Origin: Methylovirgula sp.
Lineage (GTDB): Bacteria > Pseudomonadota > Alphaproteobacteria > Rhizobiales > Beijerinckiaceae
DNA: 12,569 bases
Direction: 5' to 3'
Assembly (NCBI GenBank): GCA_030038595.1
Contig: JASHSW010000117.1
Coordinates: forward strand, 1-12,569
A program made the position numbers and the translations under genes. The first letter of the stretch is position 1; the number at the start of each line of letters is the position of its first letter. The notes beneath the pieces are model-generated. The model saw only the letters and a list, made by a program, of their open reading frames with translations. It did no database searches and was not told where the DNA came from. Positions 1 to 7,795 of this stretch are shown here, piece after piece.

Positions 1-1136
1 ATTCGGCCGATCGCATTCGCGAGCTCTCGCGCGCTGTAAGGAGCGAAAATCTCCCCTTGCGCTTCGCCGCTGCGAATGCTTTCCGCCGCGAACGTTCCGT
101 CCGAAGCTATGATTGGACGCCCTGCACTCACGGATTCCGTGAAGATCCCCGAGCCGCGCATGCCGAAGCGAACCGGATCATACGGCAGTAGCGCGACATC
201 TACTTTATTCGCTTCCGCGATATAGTCCTTGGACGGAAGCATGCCCTCGATCAAATGCACATTCGGCATTTTCCGCAATTTACGTTCGGCCCGTCCGGTA
301 GCTTGCTCCCAATGCGAATGCTGAACCTGAATATGGAATTCGACGTCAAGCCCTGTTGATTGGCAGATGCTCGCGGCTTCCGGCAGCAGATGAAAGCCCT
401 TCGAAGCTTTAGAATATCCAAAAAAACCGAGACGAACCGTACCTCCCGCAACAGGAGAGGCTCGCGGGATCGCAAGCGGGACAGGAAGGATTTTGGTCTC
501 GATGCCGTATCGCTCGCGATAATACTGGGCGATGGCTTGATTTTCCGCCGTGAAGAATAGCTTGTGCCCAATTAGCGGCGCGGCCTCGTGAAACGCCCTT
601 TGATAGTAGGCATCTCCGAGTTGGGCCTGACTTTCCCACGGTGTCCAGCTCGGCATAAACATCAATTGGCATATAACACAGGGTAGCGCCTCCCGTGGTC
701 GGGCGCGCAGGAACTCGACGAGGCCGGAAAGTTGATTCTGACAAACTGCCGTGATTACTAGAAGACGCCCTGCTGAACAGCAACCTGATGGCAGCGCCTC
801 AAGATCGCGGCGAAAGGAGCGGTTGATGACGCTCCATGTGAAAAATTCGGCCGGATAGCTTAGAACGCACCGCGATCCACTCCACCATGTCTCGAGCTTC
901 TCAACTAAAGCGTCCGATACGCGCGGAACAACGTTGTCGTAAAGCGAATGTTTGAAATGCGGGACGGCCATTTCTTCTGCAAGGATTGCCGGATCGAGAG
1001 ATCGCGCGGCGTAAACGCGACATTTTATCGTCCGGCGGGCGAGTGCGGCGCGTACTTCTTGGATCAGACGGTAATTGTGTTCACCGCGATGCGTTAGCCC
1101 ATTTGCAATTAACGTAATATCCATAAAAGCGCCCAT
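1..1136 (-). CDS. GT-B fold glycosyltransferase (GT4-like), C-terminus cut by window edge
   Basis: Reading the minus strand from an ATG at 1136 gives 378 uninterrupted codons to the left edge, with no stop seen, so the gene is partial. The C-terminal half shows GT-B family-1/4 features: a second-domain start at about residues 232-248 (VRLGFFGYSKASKG), then a nucleotide-sugar-binding stretch at about residues 313-343 (VALLPYDP, then RGSGIFTESVSAGRPIIA). This holds the conserved Glu334 and the small-residue turn before the Pro. Such enzymes move a sugar from a nucleotide-sugar donor in the cytoplasm; acceptor and sugar cannot be told. The N-terminal half is little conserved. No clear Shine-Dalgarno was seen; an in-frame ATG at 1124 (MDITLIANG) is an equally good start. 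The gene is richer in A/T and in codons such as TTA, ATA, CGA and TCA than the genes to its right. The neighbour upstream is tRNA-Thr. Confident as a glycosyltransferase, not in its pathway. Confidence 0.8.
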   Translation of the reverse strand, partial: MGAFMDITLIANGLTHRGEHNYRLIQEVRAALARRTIKCRVYAARSLDPAILAEEMAVPHFKHSLYDNVVPRVSDALVEKLETWWSGSRCVLSYPAEFFTWSVINRSFRRDLEALPSGCCSAGRLLVITAVCQNQLSGLVEFLRARPREALPCVICQLMFMPSWTPWESQAQLGDAYYQRAFHEAAPLIGHKLFFTAENQAIAQYYRERYGIETKILPVPLAIPRASPVAGGTVRLGFFGYSKASKGFHLLPEAASICQSTGLDVEFHIQVQHSHWEQATGRAERKLRKMPNVHLIEGMLPSKDYIAEANKVDVALLPYDPVRFGMRGSGIFTESVSAGRPIIASDGTFAAESIRSGEAQGEIFAPYSARELANAIGR

Positions 1137-1215
1137 TGCACGGTTTGCATGCGTGAGGCCGCCGTTCTTCGTCAACACGGGGCGGCGGATTTATGCGCTG
1201 CAAGAAAAATGGCCC

Positions 1216-1291
1216 TGGTGCCGCAAGAGGGATTCGAACCCCCGACCCCCTCATTACGAATGAGGTGCTCTACCGGCTGAGCTATTGCGGC
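1216..1291 (-). tRNA. tRNA-Thr (anticodon CGU)
   Basis: The minus strand folds as a full 76-base cloverleaf. The acceptor arm is GCCGCAA paired with TTGCGGC, the D arm is GCTC..GAGC, the anticodon stem is CCTCA/TGAGG around loop TTCGTAA, and the T loop is TTCGAAT. The anticodon is CGT at loop positions 3-5, reading the Thr codon ACG. The discriminator base A and the CCA tail are encoded (1219 and 1218-1216). It lies 75 bases downstream of the hemY stop on the same strand, and its 3' end faces the partial glycosyltransferase. Confidence 0.97.
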
Positions 1292-1322
1292 GCTGCGGGC
1301 CGAGTGCCCAGCGTTCTCCTTA

Positions 1323-1365
1323 GGCCGGATTGCGCCGGCTTGGCAACCACGCCGCCGATCCGGCC
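1323..1365. repeat. Inverted repeat just downstream of hemY, possible terminator-like structure
   Basis: Perfect 8-base arms, GGCCGGAT at 1323-1330 and ATCCGGCC at 1358-1365, flank a 27-base G+C-rich interior with further partial pairing. The structure begins two bases after the hemY stop codon. In the direction of hemY transcription no T-run follows it, so it is not a classic Rho-independent terminator. It could stabilise the mRNA 3' end or separate hemY from tRNA-Thr. Confidence 0.5.
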
Positions 1366-1366
1366 A

Positions 1367-2899
1367 TCAGAAGAGCCCGACTTTGTCCTTGTCTTCCTTT
1401 TCCTCGCTGAGGCCCGGATCGTCGGGAGGCGCCGGCATCGGAAAGATCACCGGGCCGCCCGTCCGCGCCGGCGGCTTTTCGAGCGTCGACTCTGCGGCGT
1501 TTGCCGCGGCTTCCGTCTCCTTCAACTTGGGCCCCGGTGCGCTCGGCGGTGCGATTTCCGCGACAGGCGCTTCGACCGCCTTGCTCCAATCGTGTGCTTC
1601 TATCTGCGTGCCGAGCCGATCGAGCGGCCTTTGCCAAACAAACGCGTCGAGCCGGCCGGTCACTGGCGAAACTGGCGCCCATTGCGCGGCGCCGACGCCG
1701 TCCGCCATCCACACGGGATCGCGCGGCGCCCGGGCGCTGCGGGCAAGCCATTGGCGAACCTGCCCCTGGTCGCCCGTTTCGGCGTCTTCAAGCTCCGCCA
1801 TGATGAGGCACATGCGCGCCGTTGGGCGCTCGTCGTCGCCGACGAGCGGCGTCATGGCTTGGCGTGCCGTTTTGAAATCGCGCGCTGCCAGCGCGGCGCG
1901 CGCCACGATCATTCCGCTTTCGGGATCGCGCGGCACGAGCTTGGCGAGGGTGCGCGCCTTCGCCAAACGATCGGCGTTCGAATCGCCGGGGCGCAGATCG
2001 AGATAGGTTTCGGCGAGTTCCGGATGCGGTTGGCGTTGCCATGCGGATTCGATGAGCTTGGCGGCTTTGCGCAATTCGCCTTTGCGCGCCGAGAGCCGCG
2101 CCGCCAACGCCACGGCGGGAATAAGATCGGGCGCGCGGCGCAGCGCCTGGCGGGCAAGGCGCAGCGCCTCTTCGGGCGCTTGCGTCGCTTTATCGAGGGC
2201 CACGGCGGTCTCCAGCACGGCGCGCTGGCGCTCGCCGGTCTTCTTGTCGACGAGCTTCGCCGCGATATTGCTTTCGATCGCCGCGAGCGCGTGCTCCCAC
2301 TGCGACTTTGCGGCGTGGTGGTCGAGCACCGCCTTCGCCGACCAGGGCAGCGGGGCGATTTTGTGGGCCTCTTGCGCGAAATGGATCGCCGCCTCGGCAT
2401 CGCCGCGCCGCTGCGCTTCGATGTGAAGACCGCGCAAGCCCAGCAAGCGCGTCGACGGATGCTCCGCCAACTTGCCGAAGGCGGATTCGGCTCCGGCGCG
2501 GTCGCCGGAGAGCTGCGCCGATTGGGCCGCGAGAAGGAGAGTGAGCGGTTCCGGCTCCAAATGCCGATGCGCTTCGGCGGCAGAGCGACGGGCGAGTTTC
2601 GCGTCGCCCGCCCCGACTGCGACCATGCCGCGTGTCAGCGCCGCATAGCCCTTGGCGCGGCGCCGTTTCGCCGAGCGCCGCGCCAACAGGCTCGGCAGCC
2701 GAAAGAGGAAACGCAGAAGCAAGAAGAGGCTTGCCAGCACGATGGCGGCGAGCGCCACAAATCCGATTGCCACGGCGAGCGTCGTTTCGATCCGGTAGCC
2801 CTGCCATGTAACGGCAATCTCGCCGGGCCGATCGACGATCCAGACAACGCCCAAGCCGGCAAGCGCCAGGACCAGGAAGAAAAACAGGACACGGGTCAT
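1367..2899 (-). CDS. hemY: HemY-like tetratricopeptide membrane protein of the heme locus
   Basis: A protein of 510 residues from the chosen ATG at 2899 (MTRVLFFFLVLALAG). It has two N-terminal membrane segments at about residues 3-22 and 40-64, separated by a short loop with the family's DRPGEIAVTWQGYRIETT pattern. A basic linker (RRSAKRRRAKGY) and an alpha-helical TPR-like region to about residue 400 follow, with conserved DPVWMADGVGAAQWAPVSPVTG-type residues near the end. The C-terminal tail is rich in Pro, Ala and acidic residues. This is the proteobacterial HemY family of the hem operon, thought to have a helper or scaffold role in late heme synthesis; its molecular job is unproven. It is unrelated to the Bacillus protoporphyrinogen oxidase also called HemY. 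An in-frame ATG at 2920 adds seven residues, but 2899 matches the usual family N-terminus. The gene follows the COG4223 gene, its normal partner in alphaproteobacteria. Confidence 0.88.
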   Translation of the reverse strand: MTRVLFFFLVLALAGLGVVWIVDRPGEIAVTWQGYRIETTLAVAIGFVALAAIVLASLFLLLRFLFRLPSLLARRSAKRRRAKGYAALTRGMVAVGAGDAKLARRSAAEAHRHLEPEPLTLLLAAQSAQLSGDRAGAESAFGKLAEHPSTRLLGLRGLHIEAQRRGDAEAAIHFAQEAHKIAPLPWSAKAVLDHHAAKSQWEHALAAIESNIAAKLVDKKTGERQRAVLETAVALDKATQAPEEALRLARQALRRAPDLIPAVALAARLSARKGELRKAAKLIESAWQRQPHPELAETYLDLRPGDSNADRLAKARTLAKLVPRDPESGMIVARAALAARDFKTARQAMTPLVGDDERPTARMCLIMAELEDAETGDQGQVRQWLARSARAPRDPVWMADGVGAAQWAPVSPVTGRLDAFVWQRPLDRLGTQIEAHDWSKAVEAPVAEIAPPSAPGPKLKETEAAANAAESTLEKPPARTGGPVIFPMPAPPDDPGLSEEKEDKDKVGLF

Positions 2900-3011
2900 C
2901 GCGAACTCTGATTGCGGCATGGGCCGAAGAGGGCCTTAGCGCGTCGAGCCTAGCATAGGATTACCAGGATCTGCCTGCGTCTCATTCGGCGCCCGATCGG
3001 ACGCGAGAGCC

Positions 3012-4253
3012 TCAGGATTTTTCCTTGCCGAGTGTCGCTATGGCTTGCGCCTCGATGCCGCGCGCCGCGGCGATCGCGTCGATGCGAGCCTTTGCCGCTG
3101 CTGCGAACGCCTCCGATTTCGCCTTGGCGTCAGCAGGAAGCGTGCTCCATTCTTGATAGGCCGTCTCGACCGCGCCCGCCTCGAGCGCCTCCTGCACGCG
3201 CTGCATCTGGCCGGCGAGGTCTCCGCCGGAGGCAGCGCCGATTTTCTCGACATGCACGAGGCGCTCGGCGCCTTTGACGAGATGATCGAGGAAGCCATTT
3301 TCCTTGGGCTGCGGCGCGGTCGCGAGCAGCGCCGCTGCGAGCCTGGAGAATTGTTGGGCGAGCGCCGCCGGCGTTGCGACGCCGTTCGCCGCCGTGGCTT
3401 CAAGCGGTGCTAGCTTTCCTCGATCGAAGCCGCGCTTGGCGAGCGCCTGAAGATCCGATTCGTAGGGCGCACCGGATTCCACTTTGCGCAGCAGGCTCGC
3501 GGCGAGAATCGCAACCGCTTCGTTGTCGGCGCTCGCCGCCGCCGATTGGCTGACGCGGCTTTCGGTGGCGCGCACTTGCCCCTTCTCGGCATTGAGCGTC
3601 TCCGCCAAGCCGCCGACCTTGGCATCGAGTGTGGCGAGCTTTTGCTCGAGCGCGCCGACGCGCGCTGCGAGCGCCGCGAGGTCCGGCGCGGGGCCCGCCG
3701 CCGGCTTTTGCGCTGCGAGTTTTGCGAGGTCGGCGCGCAGGCCTGCGAGCACCGCCTGCGTATCGCGATTAGCCTGTTCCAGTGCTGCGACGCGCGCCGC
3801 CAAATCTCTCTGCGCCGCTTCCAAGCCTTGCGTCGCGTCGGAGCGATGTTGCAGCGTGCCGACAAGCGATTCGAGCGCCGCCAGATGCGCCGGCGTCCGG
3901 TCGATGAGATGAACACCGAACACGCCGCCCACCGCAAGCAACGCGACGACGACGATCGCCGCGGCGAACGGCCAGAGGGGAACGTGCGAAGCTTGGCTGC
4001 TCGCATCCTGCGGCACGAAAGGTTCCGGCGCAGGCTCGCTATGCGGCATGACTTCCGCCGTGGCCGGGCCGGGCAGCGCCGCCCAGGGGTCTTCAGGAGG
4101 TACGTCTACGCCGGATCGGTCCGTAGAGGATTGGCCCGGCGTCGCGTCCGGCGCGATCTCTTCGGCGCGGCCTTCGATCACCGGTTTGTCGCGCGGCACG
4201 CCGCTGGGACGCGGCGCCACATTCGCCGATCCGCTTTCGGTGTCGTCGGCCAT
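3012..4253 (-). CDS. COG4223 inner-membrane protein, alphaproteobacterial mitofilin (Mic60)-like
   Basis: A protein of 413 residues. Residues 1-90 are a polar, Pro- and acid-rich cytoplasmic stretch. One membrane segment lies at about 93-117 (PLWPFAAAIVVVALLAVGG). A long coiled coil spans about 122-240, with repeated ALEQ/LAALAARVGALEQKLATLDAKV heptads. A helical C-terminal domain fills 245-410, including the amphipathic FLDHLVKGAERLVHVEKIG region and a final mitofilin-like helical part. This order (N-terminal anchor, coiled coil, C-terminal mitofilin signature) is that of the alphaproteobacterial homologues of mitochondrial Mic60. Those homologues are encoded beside hem genes and are linked to shaping intracytoplasmic membranes and contacting outer-membrane proteins. 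The start ATG at 4253 is preceded by GGGAG at good spacing. The gene lies 67 bases after mcl and about 110 before hemY. The usual hemD is not upstream. The low-complexity sequence makes similarity weak, so the assignment rests on architecture plus the hemY neighbour. Confidence 0.8.
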   Translation of the reverse strand: MADDTESGSANVAPRPSGVPRDKPVIEGRAEEIAPDATPGQSSTDRSGVDVPPEDPWAALPGPATAEVMPHSEPAPEPFVPQDASSQASHVPLWPFAAAIVVVALLAVGGVFGVHLIDRTPAHLAALESLVGTLQHRSDATQGLEAAQRDLAARVAALEQANRDTQAVLAGLRADLAKLAAQKPAAGPAPDLAALAARVGALEQKLATLDAKVGGLAETLNAEKGQVRATESRVSQSAAASADNEAVAILAASLLRKVESGAPYESDLQALAKRGFDRGKLAPLEATAANGVATPAALAQQFSRLAAALLATAPQPKENGFLDHLVKGAERLVHVEKIGAASGGDLAGQMQRVQEALEAGAVETAYQEWSTLPADAKAKSEAFAAAAKARIDAIAAARGIEAQAIATLGKEKS

Positions 4254-4320
4254 GCGGCATCTCCCGAATCGCGGCAGGTTGTAGCGGACGACGATCCACC
4301 GCGCAAACGAAGCGCCTCCG

Positions 4321-5295
4321 CTATCGCACGCCGGCGGCTTTGGCCTTGTCGAGAAGCGCCTGCGCCATGCGGATGCTGGCGATGTCGATCAAGCGGCCGT
4401 CGAGCGAGACGGCGCCTTTGCCTTCTTTCGCCGCCTGCTGCATGGCATCGACGACGCGTTTGGCTTTCGCGACTTCCGCGTCCGAGGGAGTGAACACCTC
4501 GTTGGCGAGTTCGATCTGCGATGGGTGGATCGCCCATTTGCCCTCGTAGCCGAGGACCGCGGCGCGCCTGGCCGCGGCGAGATAGCCCTCGCGGTCCGAG
4601 AAATCCCCGAACGGCCCGTCGATCGGCCTGAGCCCGTAGGCGCGGCAAGCGACCATCATGCGCGTCTGCGCGGCGTGCCATTGATCGGCCCAGAAGAACG
4701 TGCGGTCGCCCTGCGCGTCCTTGTCGGAGAGCACGCCGTAATCCGGATTGACGCCGCCAATCACCGTGGTGCGCGCGCGCGTCGAAGCGGCGTAGTCGGC
4801 CACTCCGAACGACATCGCTTCGAGACGTTTGTTCGATTGGGCGATCGCCTCGACATTGGCCATGCCGAGCGCCGTCTCGATCAACACTTCAAAGCCGATG
4901 CGCTTGCTGCGCTTCTTGGCGGTCTCGATCTGCGTGACCAGCATGTCGATCGCATAGACGTCGGCCGGCACGCCCACCTTTGGGATCAGGATCATGTCGA
5001 GGCGCGGACAGGCTTCGACGATGTCCACCACGTCGCGATACATATAATGCGTATCGAGCCCGTTGATGCGGACCATCATCGTCTTGGCGCCCCAATCGAC
5101 CTCGTTGAGGCCGGCGACGATGTTGGCGCGCGCTTTTTCCTTGTCGTCGGGGGCGACCGCATCCTCGACGTCGAGAAAAATGACGTCGGCGCGCGATTTC
5201 GCCGCCTTCTCGAACATCGCCGGATTGGAGCCCGGAACCGCGAGTTCCGAGCGTTGAAGACGCGGCCGCGCCTGTTCAATCAAGGTGAAGCTCAT
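4321..5295 (-). CDS. mcl: Malyl-CoA lyase (HpcH/HpaI-CitE family)
   Basis: Cleaves (S)-malyl-CoA to acetyl-CoA and glyoxylate, the last step of the serine cycle, in the cytoplasm. From ATG 5295 (MSFTLIEQARPRLQRSELAV) the protein has 324 residues, the length known for serine-cycle malyl-CoA lyases. The CitE-like TIM barrel is clear: FLDVEDAV at about 40-47, Arg76 in RINGLDTHYMYRD, Mg2+-binding Glu140 in VLIETALGMAN and Asp167 in SFGVADYAAS. The C-terminal lid has GYEGKWAIHPSQ at about 249-260 and SLDGRLID with Asp299, the residue contributed to the neighbouring active site in this family. A longer frame reaches back to 5403, but that part overlaps mtkB and is not conserved-looking. The chosen start sits 28 bases after the mtkB stop, behind a weak AAGGG. 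Third gene of an mtkA-mtkB-mcl run; ppc, found between mtkB and mcl in Methylobacterium, is absent. Confidence 0.95.
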   Translation of the reverse strand: MSFTLIEQARPRLQRSELAVPGSNPAMFEKAAKSRADVIFLDVEDAVAPDDKEKARANIVAGLNEVDWGAKTMMVRINGLDTHYMYRDVVDIVEACPRLDMILIPKVGVPADVYAIDMLVTQIETAKKRSKRIGFEVLIETALGMANVEAIAQSNKRLEAMSFGVADYAASTRARTTVIGGVNPDYGVLSDKDAQGDRTFFWADQWHAAQTRMMVACRAYGLRPIDGPFGDFSDREGYLAAARRAAVLGYEGKWAIHPSQIELANEVFTPSDAEVAKAKRVVDAMQQAAKEGKGAVSLDGRLIDIASIRMAQALLDKAKAAGVR

Positions 5296-5323
5296 GGGCG
5301 CGCCCTTGCGGTCATCGCGCGGC

Positions 5324-6232
5324 TTACGCCGAGATGCGGCGCGCCTGGCCTTTCGAGAGGACCTGCGCCATCGTCGAGCCGAACTCGGCGGGGCTCGGTG
5401 CAACCGTCAGCCCATAGGAGCGCATGATCTCCGCCTTCTCCGCAGCGCTGTCGCCAGTGGCCGAGATGATCGCGCCGGCATGACCCATGCGCCGGCCTTT
5501 CGGAGCCGTCAGCCCGGCGACGAAACCAACCACCGGCTTCGTCATGTTGGCTTGGACCCAAGCGGCGGCTTCCGCCTCCTGGGGGCCGCCGATCTCACCG
5601 ATGATCAGCACCGCCTCGGTTTCGTCGTCTTCGGCGAACAGCGCGAGATGATCCATGAAGGAACTGCCGTTAATGGGATCGCCGCCGATCCCGACGCTCG
5701 TCGAGATGCCGATGCCGAGCGCCTTCATCTGCGAGGCGGCTTCGTAGCCGAGCGTGCCGGAACGCGAGATGAGGCCGACCGAGCCCCGCATATAGATATG
5801 CGGCGGCATGATGCCGAGCATCGCTTTGCCGGGGCTGATGATGCCGGCGCAGTTCGGGCCGACGAGCATGGTGCGGCGCTCTTTGGGATAGCGTTTGAGA
5901 TAGCGTTTGACGCGCATCATGTCCTGCGCGGGAATGCCGTCGGTGATCGAGCAGACGAGCCGGATGCCGGCGTCGGCCGCTTCCATGATGGCGTCGGCCG
6001 CATAGGCCGGCGCGACGAAGGCGATGCTGGTGGTCGCCCCGCTGTCGCGGACCGCTTCCTTCACGGTGTTGAACACCGGGACGCCGCAATGCGTCTGGCC
6101 GCCTTTGCCAGGCGTAACTCCGGCGACGACCTTGCTGCCGACGGCAATCATTTCCTTGGTATGGAAGGTTGCCTTCTCGCTGGTGATGCCCTGAACGAGA
6201 ATCGGGGTCTTTGCATCGATGAGAATACTCAT
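5324..6232 (-). CDS. mtkB: Malate-CoA ligase (malate thiokinase) alpha subunit
   Basis: A protein of 302 residues, homologous to the succinyl-CoA synthetase alpha subunit (SucD). With MtkA it converts malate, CoA and ATP to malyl-CoA, ADP and phosphate. The CoA-binding Rossmann domain starts at ILVQGITSEKATFHTKEM and continues with VAGVTPGKGGQTHCGVPVFN (about 37-56). The middle has LVGPNCAGIISPGKAMLGIMP (about 123-143) and the SRSGTLGYEAASQM turn (about 157-169). GIGGDPINGSSFMDHL lies at about 181-195. The phosphorylated catalytic histidine is His251 in RRMGHAGAIIS. The start is preceded by AAAAAGG about eight bases upstream. It begins 37 bases after the mtkA stop and is clearly co-transcribed. 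An ordinary TCA-cycle sucD is the alternative, but the companion malyl-CoA lyase makes malate the expected substrate. Confidence 0.93.
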   Translation of the reverse strand: MSILIDAKTPILVQGITSEKATFHTKEMIAVGSKVVAGVTPGKGGQTHCGVPVFNTVKEAVRDSGATTSIAFVAPAYAADAIMEAADAGIRLVCSITDGIPAQDMMRVKRYLKRYPKERRTMLVGPNCAGIISPGKAMLGIMPPHIYMRGSVGLISRSGTLGYEAASQMKALGIGISTSVGIGGDPINGSSFMDHLALFAEDDETEAVLIIGEIGGPQEAEAAAWVQANMTKPVVGFVAGLTAPKGRRMGHAGAIISATGDSAAEKAEIMRSYGLTVAPSPAEFGSTMAQVLSKGQARRISA

Positions 6233-6269
6233 GGCTGACCTTTTTGTGTTTTATACACGCGCCATTTTC

Positions 6270-7460
6270 CTAGTTTGCCGCCTTGATGGAGATGCCGTTC
6301 CCGCGACAGGCGGCAACGGCCTTGGCAGCCGCTTCTCCCAGCGTCTCCGCGCTGATGATCGAGATGCCGCTTTCCTTGATGATCTTGCGACCAGCTTCGA
6401 CGTTGGTGCCGGCGAGCCGAACAACCAAGGGAACCTTGATGGCGGTTTCCTTGCAGGCCTGCACGACGCCTTGGGCAACCCAGTCGCAGCGGTTGATGCC
6501 GGCGAAAATATTGACCAGCACGCTGCGCACCTTGTCGTCCGACAAAACCAGGCGGAACGCGGTCGCAACCCGCTCCGGCGAAGCGCCGCCGCCGACGTCG
6601 AGGAAATTGGCGGGGCTGCCGCCGGCGTGCTTGATCATGTCCATCGTCGCCATGGCCAAGCCGGCGCCGTTGACGATACAGCCGATCTCGCCGTCGAGAC
6701 CGATGTAATTCAAATTGTGTTCGGCCGCCTGCGCCTCGCGCGGATCCTGCTGGGTCGCGTCGTACATGGCGGCGATGTTCTGGCGGCGGAACAACGCGTT
6801 GTCGTCGAACGACATCTTCGCGTCGAGGGCGAGCACCCGGTCGTCCTTGGTGACGACCAGCGGATTGATTTCGAGCATCGAGGCGTCGCAATCCCGGAAG
6901 GCGCGATAGGCGCCGAGTATGGTCTCCACGGCGCGTTGCACCTGTTTGCCGTTGAGTCCGAGCTGAAAGGCGAGTTCGCGCGCCTCGAAGGCCTGAAGAC
7001 CGACGGCCGGCTCGACCACCACCTGCATGATGGCGTCGGGATCGGTTTTCACGATCTCCTCGATTTCCATGCCGCCGTGCTGCGAGCCGATGACCCGGAC
7101 GCGCTCGGCCTTGCGGTCGAGGACATAGCCCAAATAGAGTTCGCGCTCGAACGGCGCGGCAGATTCGATATAGACGCGACTGACCGGTTGCCCCTCGGGA
7201 CCGGTCTGCAGCGTGACGAGACGTTTGCCGAGGAGATCGTCGGCCGCTTGGCGTACCTCCCGGTAGCTCGTGCAGAGCCGGATGCCGCCGGCCTTGCCGC
7301 GCGCACCGGCGTGAATTTGCGCTTTTACCGCCCAGCGCGCCCCGCCGAGTTCGATCGCGGCGTAGGAGGCTTCCTCCGGCGTTGAGACGACAACGCCAGG
7401 CGGCACGGCAACGCCGAACTGGGCCAACAACTGTTTGGCCTGATACTCGTGGATGTCCAT
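6270..7460 (-). CDS. mtkA: Malate-CoA ligase (malate thiokinase) beta subunit
   Basis: A protein of 396 residues, homologous to the succinyl-CoA synthetase beta subunit (SucC). The ATP-grasp domain begins [17 protein letters not shown], with [16 protein letters not shown] at about 45-60 as the lysine-rich nucleotide contact, [10 protein letters not shown] at about 195-204 and [10 protein letters not shown] at about 211-220 for Mg2+. The C-terminal ligase domain has [10 protein letters not shown] at about 285-294 and [16 protein letters not shown] at about 316-331. With MtkB it activates malate for cleavage by Mcl in the serine cycle. A strong ribosome binding site (GGGGAGGG) ends five bases before the ATG. 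It is the first gene of the mtkA-mtkB-mcl series and faces a divergent carbonic anhydrase. The malate rather than succinate assignment rests on the gene neighbourhood, since the two enzyme types share folds and motifs. Confidence 0.93.
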   Translation of the reverse strand: MDIHEYQAKQLLAQFGVAVPPGVVVSTPEEASYAAIELGGARWAVKAQIHAGARGKAGGIRLCTSYREVRQAADDLLGKRLVTLQTGPEGQPVSRVYIESAAPFERELYLGYVLDRKAERVRVIGSQHGGMEIEEIVKTDPDAIMQVVVEPAVGLQAFEARELAFQLGLNGKQVQRAVETILGAYRAFRDCDASMLEINPLVVTKDDRVLALDAKMSFDDNALFRRQNIAAMYDATQQDPREAQAAEHNLNYIGLDGEIGCIVNGAGLAMATMDMIKHAGGSPANFLDVGGGASPERVATAFRLVLSDDKVRSVLVNIFAGINRCDWVAQGVVQACKETAIKVPLVVRLAGTNVEAGRKIIKESGISIISAETLGEAAAKAVAACRGNGISIKAAN

Positions 7461-7795
7461 GCATTCCCTCCCCGCCGCGGCAGATTTCCTAATTGGTTAG
7501 CCGAGTTTGTTCTTTGTCGCCAGATGAGAATAACTGCAATGGCGTCGAATCCTTCCTCGGAGATGCGTTTCTTCGCAGTGCGGAATCACCTTCCGTCGAG
7601 CTGCGATCCTCGCCCGGCAAGGCCGCGCGCGAGGGAAGACTTACGAAGAACGTTTGGCAAGGCAGGTTGTCGATCGAAGGTAAACGCGCCGCGAAATGCG
7701 CTGACGTGCCGCAATGTCTATTGCAGCGCGGCATGCGCTCGGGCAGTCTCGCGGCTTCGTCCCGGCACTCCGAACCCGTTCGCAGCGATCCCGCC
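7461..7795. promoter_or_regulatory. Divergent intergenic region between mtkA and the carbonic anhydrase gene
   Basis: These 335 bases must hold the mtkA promoter (minus) and probably that of the carbonic anhydrase gene (plus). On the minus strand the mtkA ribosome binding site is GGGGAGGG (7473-7466). A short inverted repeat CTAA-N4-TTAG lies at 7489-7500, just upstream of that site. I could not assign -35/-10 hexamers with confidence on either strand. In Methylobacterium the serine-cycle genes answer to the LysR-type regulator QscR, so an operator here is plausible, but none is proven by the sequence. The carbonic anhydrase frame stays open back to 7493; this is treated as non-coding because the extra residues resemble no known protein part. 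Confidence 0.5.

Noticed and set aside
409..783. Minus-strand frames at 251-571 and 409-783 as separate genes or as a broken glycosyltransferase
   Set aside because: A third minus-strand frame is continuous from 1136 to the window edge and encodes the glycosyltransferase without any frameshift; these are overlapping shadows.
1193..2911. Plus-strand open frame of 572 codons across tRNA-Thr and hemY
   Set aside because: It is antisense to a recognisable HemY protein and a tRNA, is extremely Arg-rich, and has no family features; it is a shadow frame.
5296..5403. N-terminal extension of malyl-CoA lyase to 5403
   Set aside because: The extra 36 residues overlap mtkB, are Arg/Ser-rich and non-conserved, whereas the ATG at 5295 gives the family's exact usual length.
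7493..7795. Open plus-strand extension of about 100 codons ahead of the carbonic anhydrase gene
   Set aside because: The added residues show no signal peptide, domain or conserved-looking block, no ribosome binding site precedes its start, and open frames of this size are common in G+C-rich DNA.
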